The notes under the pieces were generated by a model. It was not told the origin of the DNA. It saw only the letters and a list, made by a program, of their open reading frames with translations, and made no database searches. Below are positions 6,112 to 6,806 of a DNA stretch of 6,806 nt, piece by piece. How positions within the stretch are numbered: the first letter of the stretch is position 1; each line of letters starts with the position of its first letter. Origin of the DNA: Oscillospiraceae bacterium (lineage in GTDB: Bacteria; Bacillota; Clostridia; Oscillospirales; Acutalibacteraceae). Location: NCBI GenBank assembly GCA_902766855.1, contig CACXFE010000180.1, forward strand, positions 1-6,806. The letters are read 5' to 3'. A program made the position numbers and the translations under genes.

Positions 6112-6806
6112 ATGACGATGAAAAAATTTATTATTTTGGTGATCGTGCTGATCCTTTTCTATATCGCGGTCGATACGATGTATTACAGTTTCGGGATCCA
6201 CATCAACCTCGACCCGGATCGCCCGGTGACCACCTTTGTGAAGACGGAAGGCAAAACCATCCTTCTTGACAAGGGGGACGGCTATCAGCCGTTTGAGATC
6301 CGCGGAGTCAATATGGGCTCCGGCGAGCCGGGAAAATGGTCAACAGACTATGGGATCGATCATGACACCTATTACCGCTGGTTCGGGTTGATGCAGGAAA
6401 TGGGCGCCAACACCCTGCGGATATACTCTGTACAAGAGGACATCTTTTACAACGCCTTTTATGATTATAACACCGATCGGGTGAAGGCCGGAGCGGAACC
6501 GCTTTGGCTTTTGCACGGCGTTTGGGTGAACGATTACACGCAGTTTTCTCATTTGGATATGTATACGCATGAATTCTTAGAAACCCTGATCAACGACAGC
6601 AGAACCATGGTGGATGTGATTCACGGCAAACGCGACCTGGTGCTGGGGCGCCTTGCCAGTTCCGGCAGCGGCTCCTACCGGAAAGACATCTCCCCTTGGG
6701 TGATCGGGTATATTTTGGGCGTGGAATGGGAGCCGGAAACCGTGATTTATACCGATCAGATCCGCGAAGGCGAGCCGCCCTATCAAGGCAAGTATATGTA
6801 TGCAAC
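6112..6806 (+). CDS. Membrane-anchored glycoside-hydrolase-like TIM-barrel protein (3' end outside the window)
   Basis: The frame is open from ATG 6112 to the window edge, giving 231 visible residues. GGAGG at 6097-6101 sits ten bases upstream, favouring 6112 over the in-frame ATG at 6118; the ATG at 6107 leads to a stop after two codons. Residues 5-22 form a signal anchor, so the rest is outside the cell. The body resembles the start of GH2/GH5-type barrels: FEIRGVNMGS (61-70), a YYRWFGLMQEMGANTLRIYS stretch (87-106), and VIGYILGVEWEP (197-208), whose glutamates are candidate catalytic acids. I cannot name the family or substrate. It starts 20 bases after the CotH stop and is probably in the same operon, which suggests the operon builds or remodels an extracellular polysaccharide. 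Confidence 0.75.
   Translation, partial: MTMKKFIILVIVLILFYIAVDTMYYSFGIHINLDPDRPVTTFVKTEGKTILLDKGDGYQPFEIRGVNMGSGEPGKWSTDYGIDHDTYYRWFGLMQEMGANTLRIYSVQEDIFYNAFYDYNTDRVKAGAEPLWLLHGVWVNDYTQFSHLDMYTHEFLETLINDSRTMVDVIHGKRDLVLGRLASSGSGSYRKDISPWVIGYILGVEWEPETVIYTDQIREGEPPYQGKYMYA

Overview
The window looks like a mid-GC member of the Bacillota, most likely an uncultured Clostridia lineage. The reasons are GC close to one half by eye, strong AGGAGG-type ribosome binding sites, a Clostridia-style cyclic di-GMP-I riboswitch, and a VTC-domain / DUF4956 / CotH gene set typical of Gram-positive anaerobes. All recognised genes lie on the + strand. The species cannot be named from this sequence.

Layout. Positions 2-802 hold the 3' part of a sugar phosphate isomerase/epimerase-like TIM-barrel gene that enters from the left and is probably a separate unit. 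A near-consensus promoter (867-895) then drives a membrane-anchored GGDEF diguanylate cyclase (955-2133). After 60 bases comes a gene with a good RBS and a GTG start (2194). It encodes an exported or membrane-anchored glycosidase-like TIM-barrel protein, but one base appears to be missing near 2300-2312. Directly after its stop codon lies a cyclic di-GMP-I (GEMM-I) aptamer (about 3066-3147), fused to an intrinsic terminator (3139-3171). Behind it is a tight operon: a VTC-domain (polyphosphate polymerase-like) protein (3190-3885), a DUF4956 membrane protein (3900-4577), a secreted CotH kinase-fold protein (4592-6091), and the start of a membrane-anchored glycoside-hydrolase-like protein that leaves the window on the right (6112-6806).

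How it may work together. The sequence suggests a self-contained signalling circuit. The first gene of the unit makes cyclic di-GMP, and a riboswitch inside the same transcription direction senses it and decides whether RNA polymerase continues into the VTC-DUF4956-CotH-glycosidase genes. The 5' strand of the terminator overlaps the closing strand (P1) of the aptamer, so ligand binding should break the terminator, giving a genetic ON switch. The controlled genes look like an envelope or extracellular-matrix system: a cytosolic VTC tunnel enzyme, a membrane partner, an exported kinase-fold enzyme and exported carbohydrate-active proteins. The regulation is read from the sequence. The biochemical role of the VTC/DUF4956/CotH trio is inference. 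No tRNA, rRNA, CRISPR array, insertion sequence or attachment site was seen.
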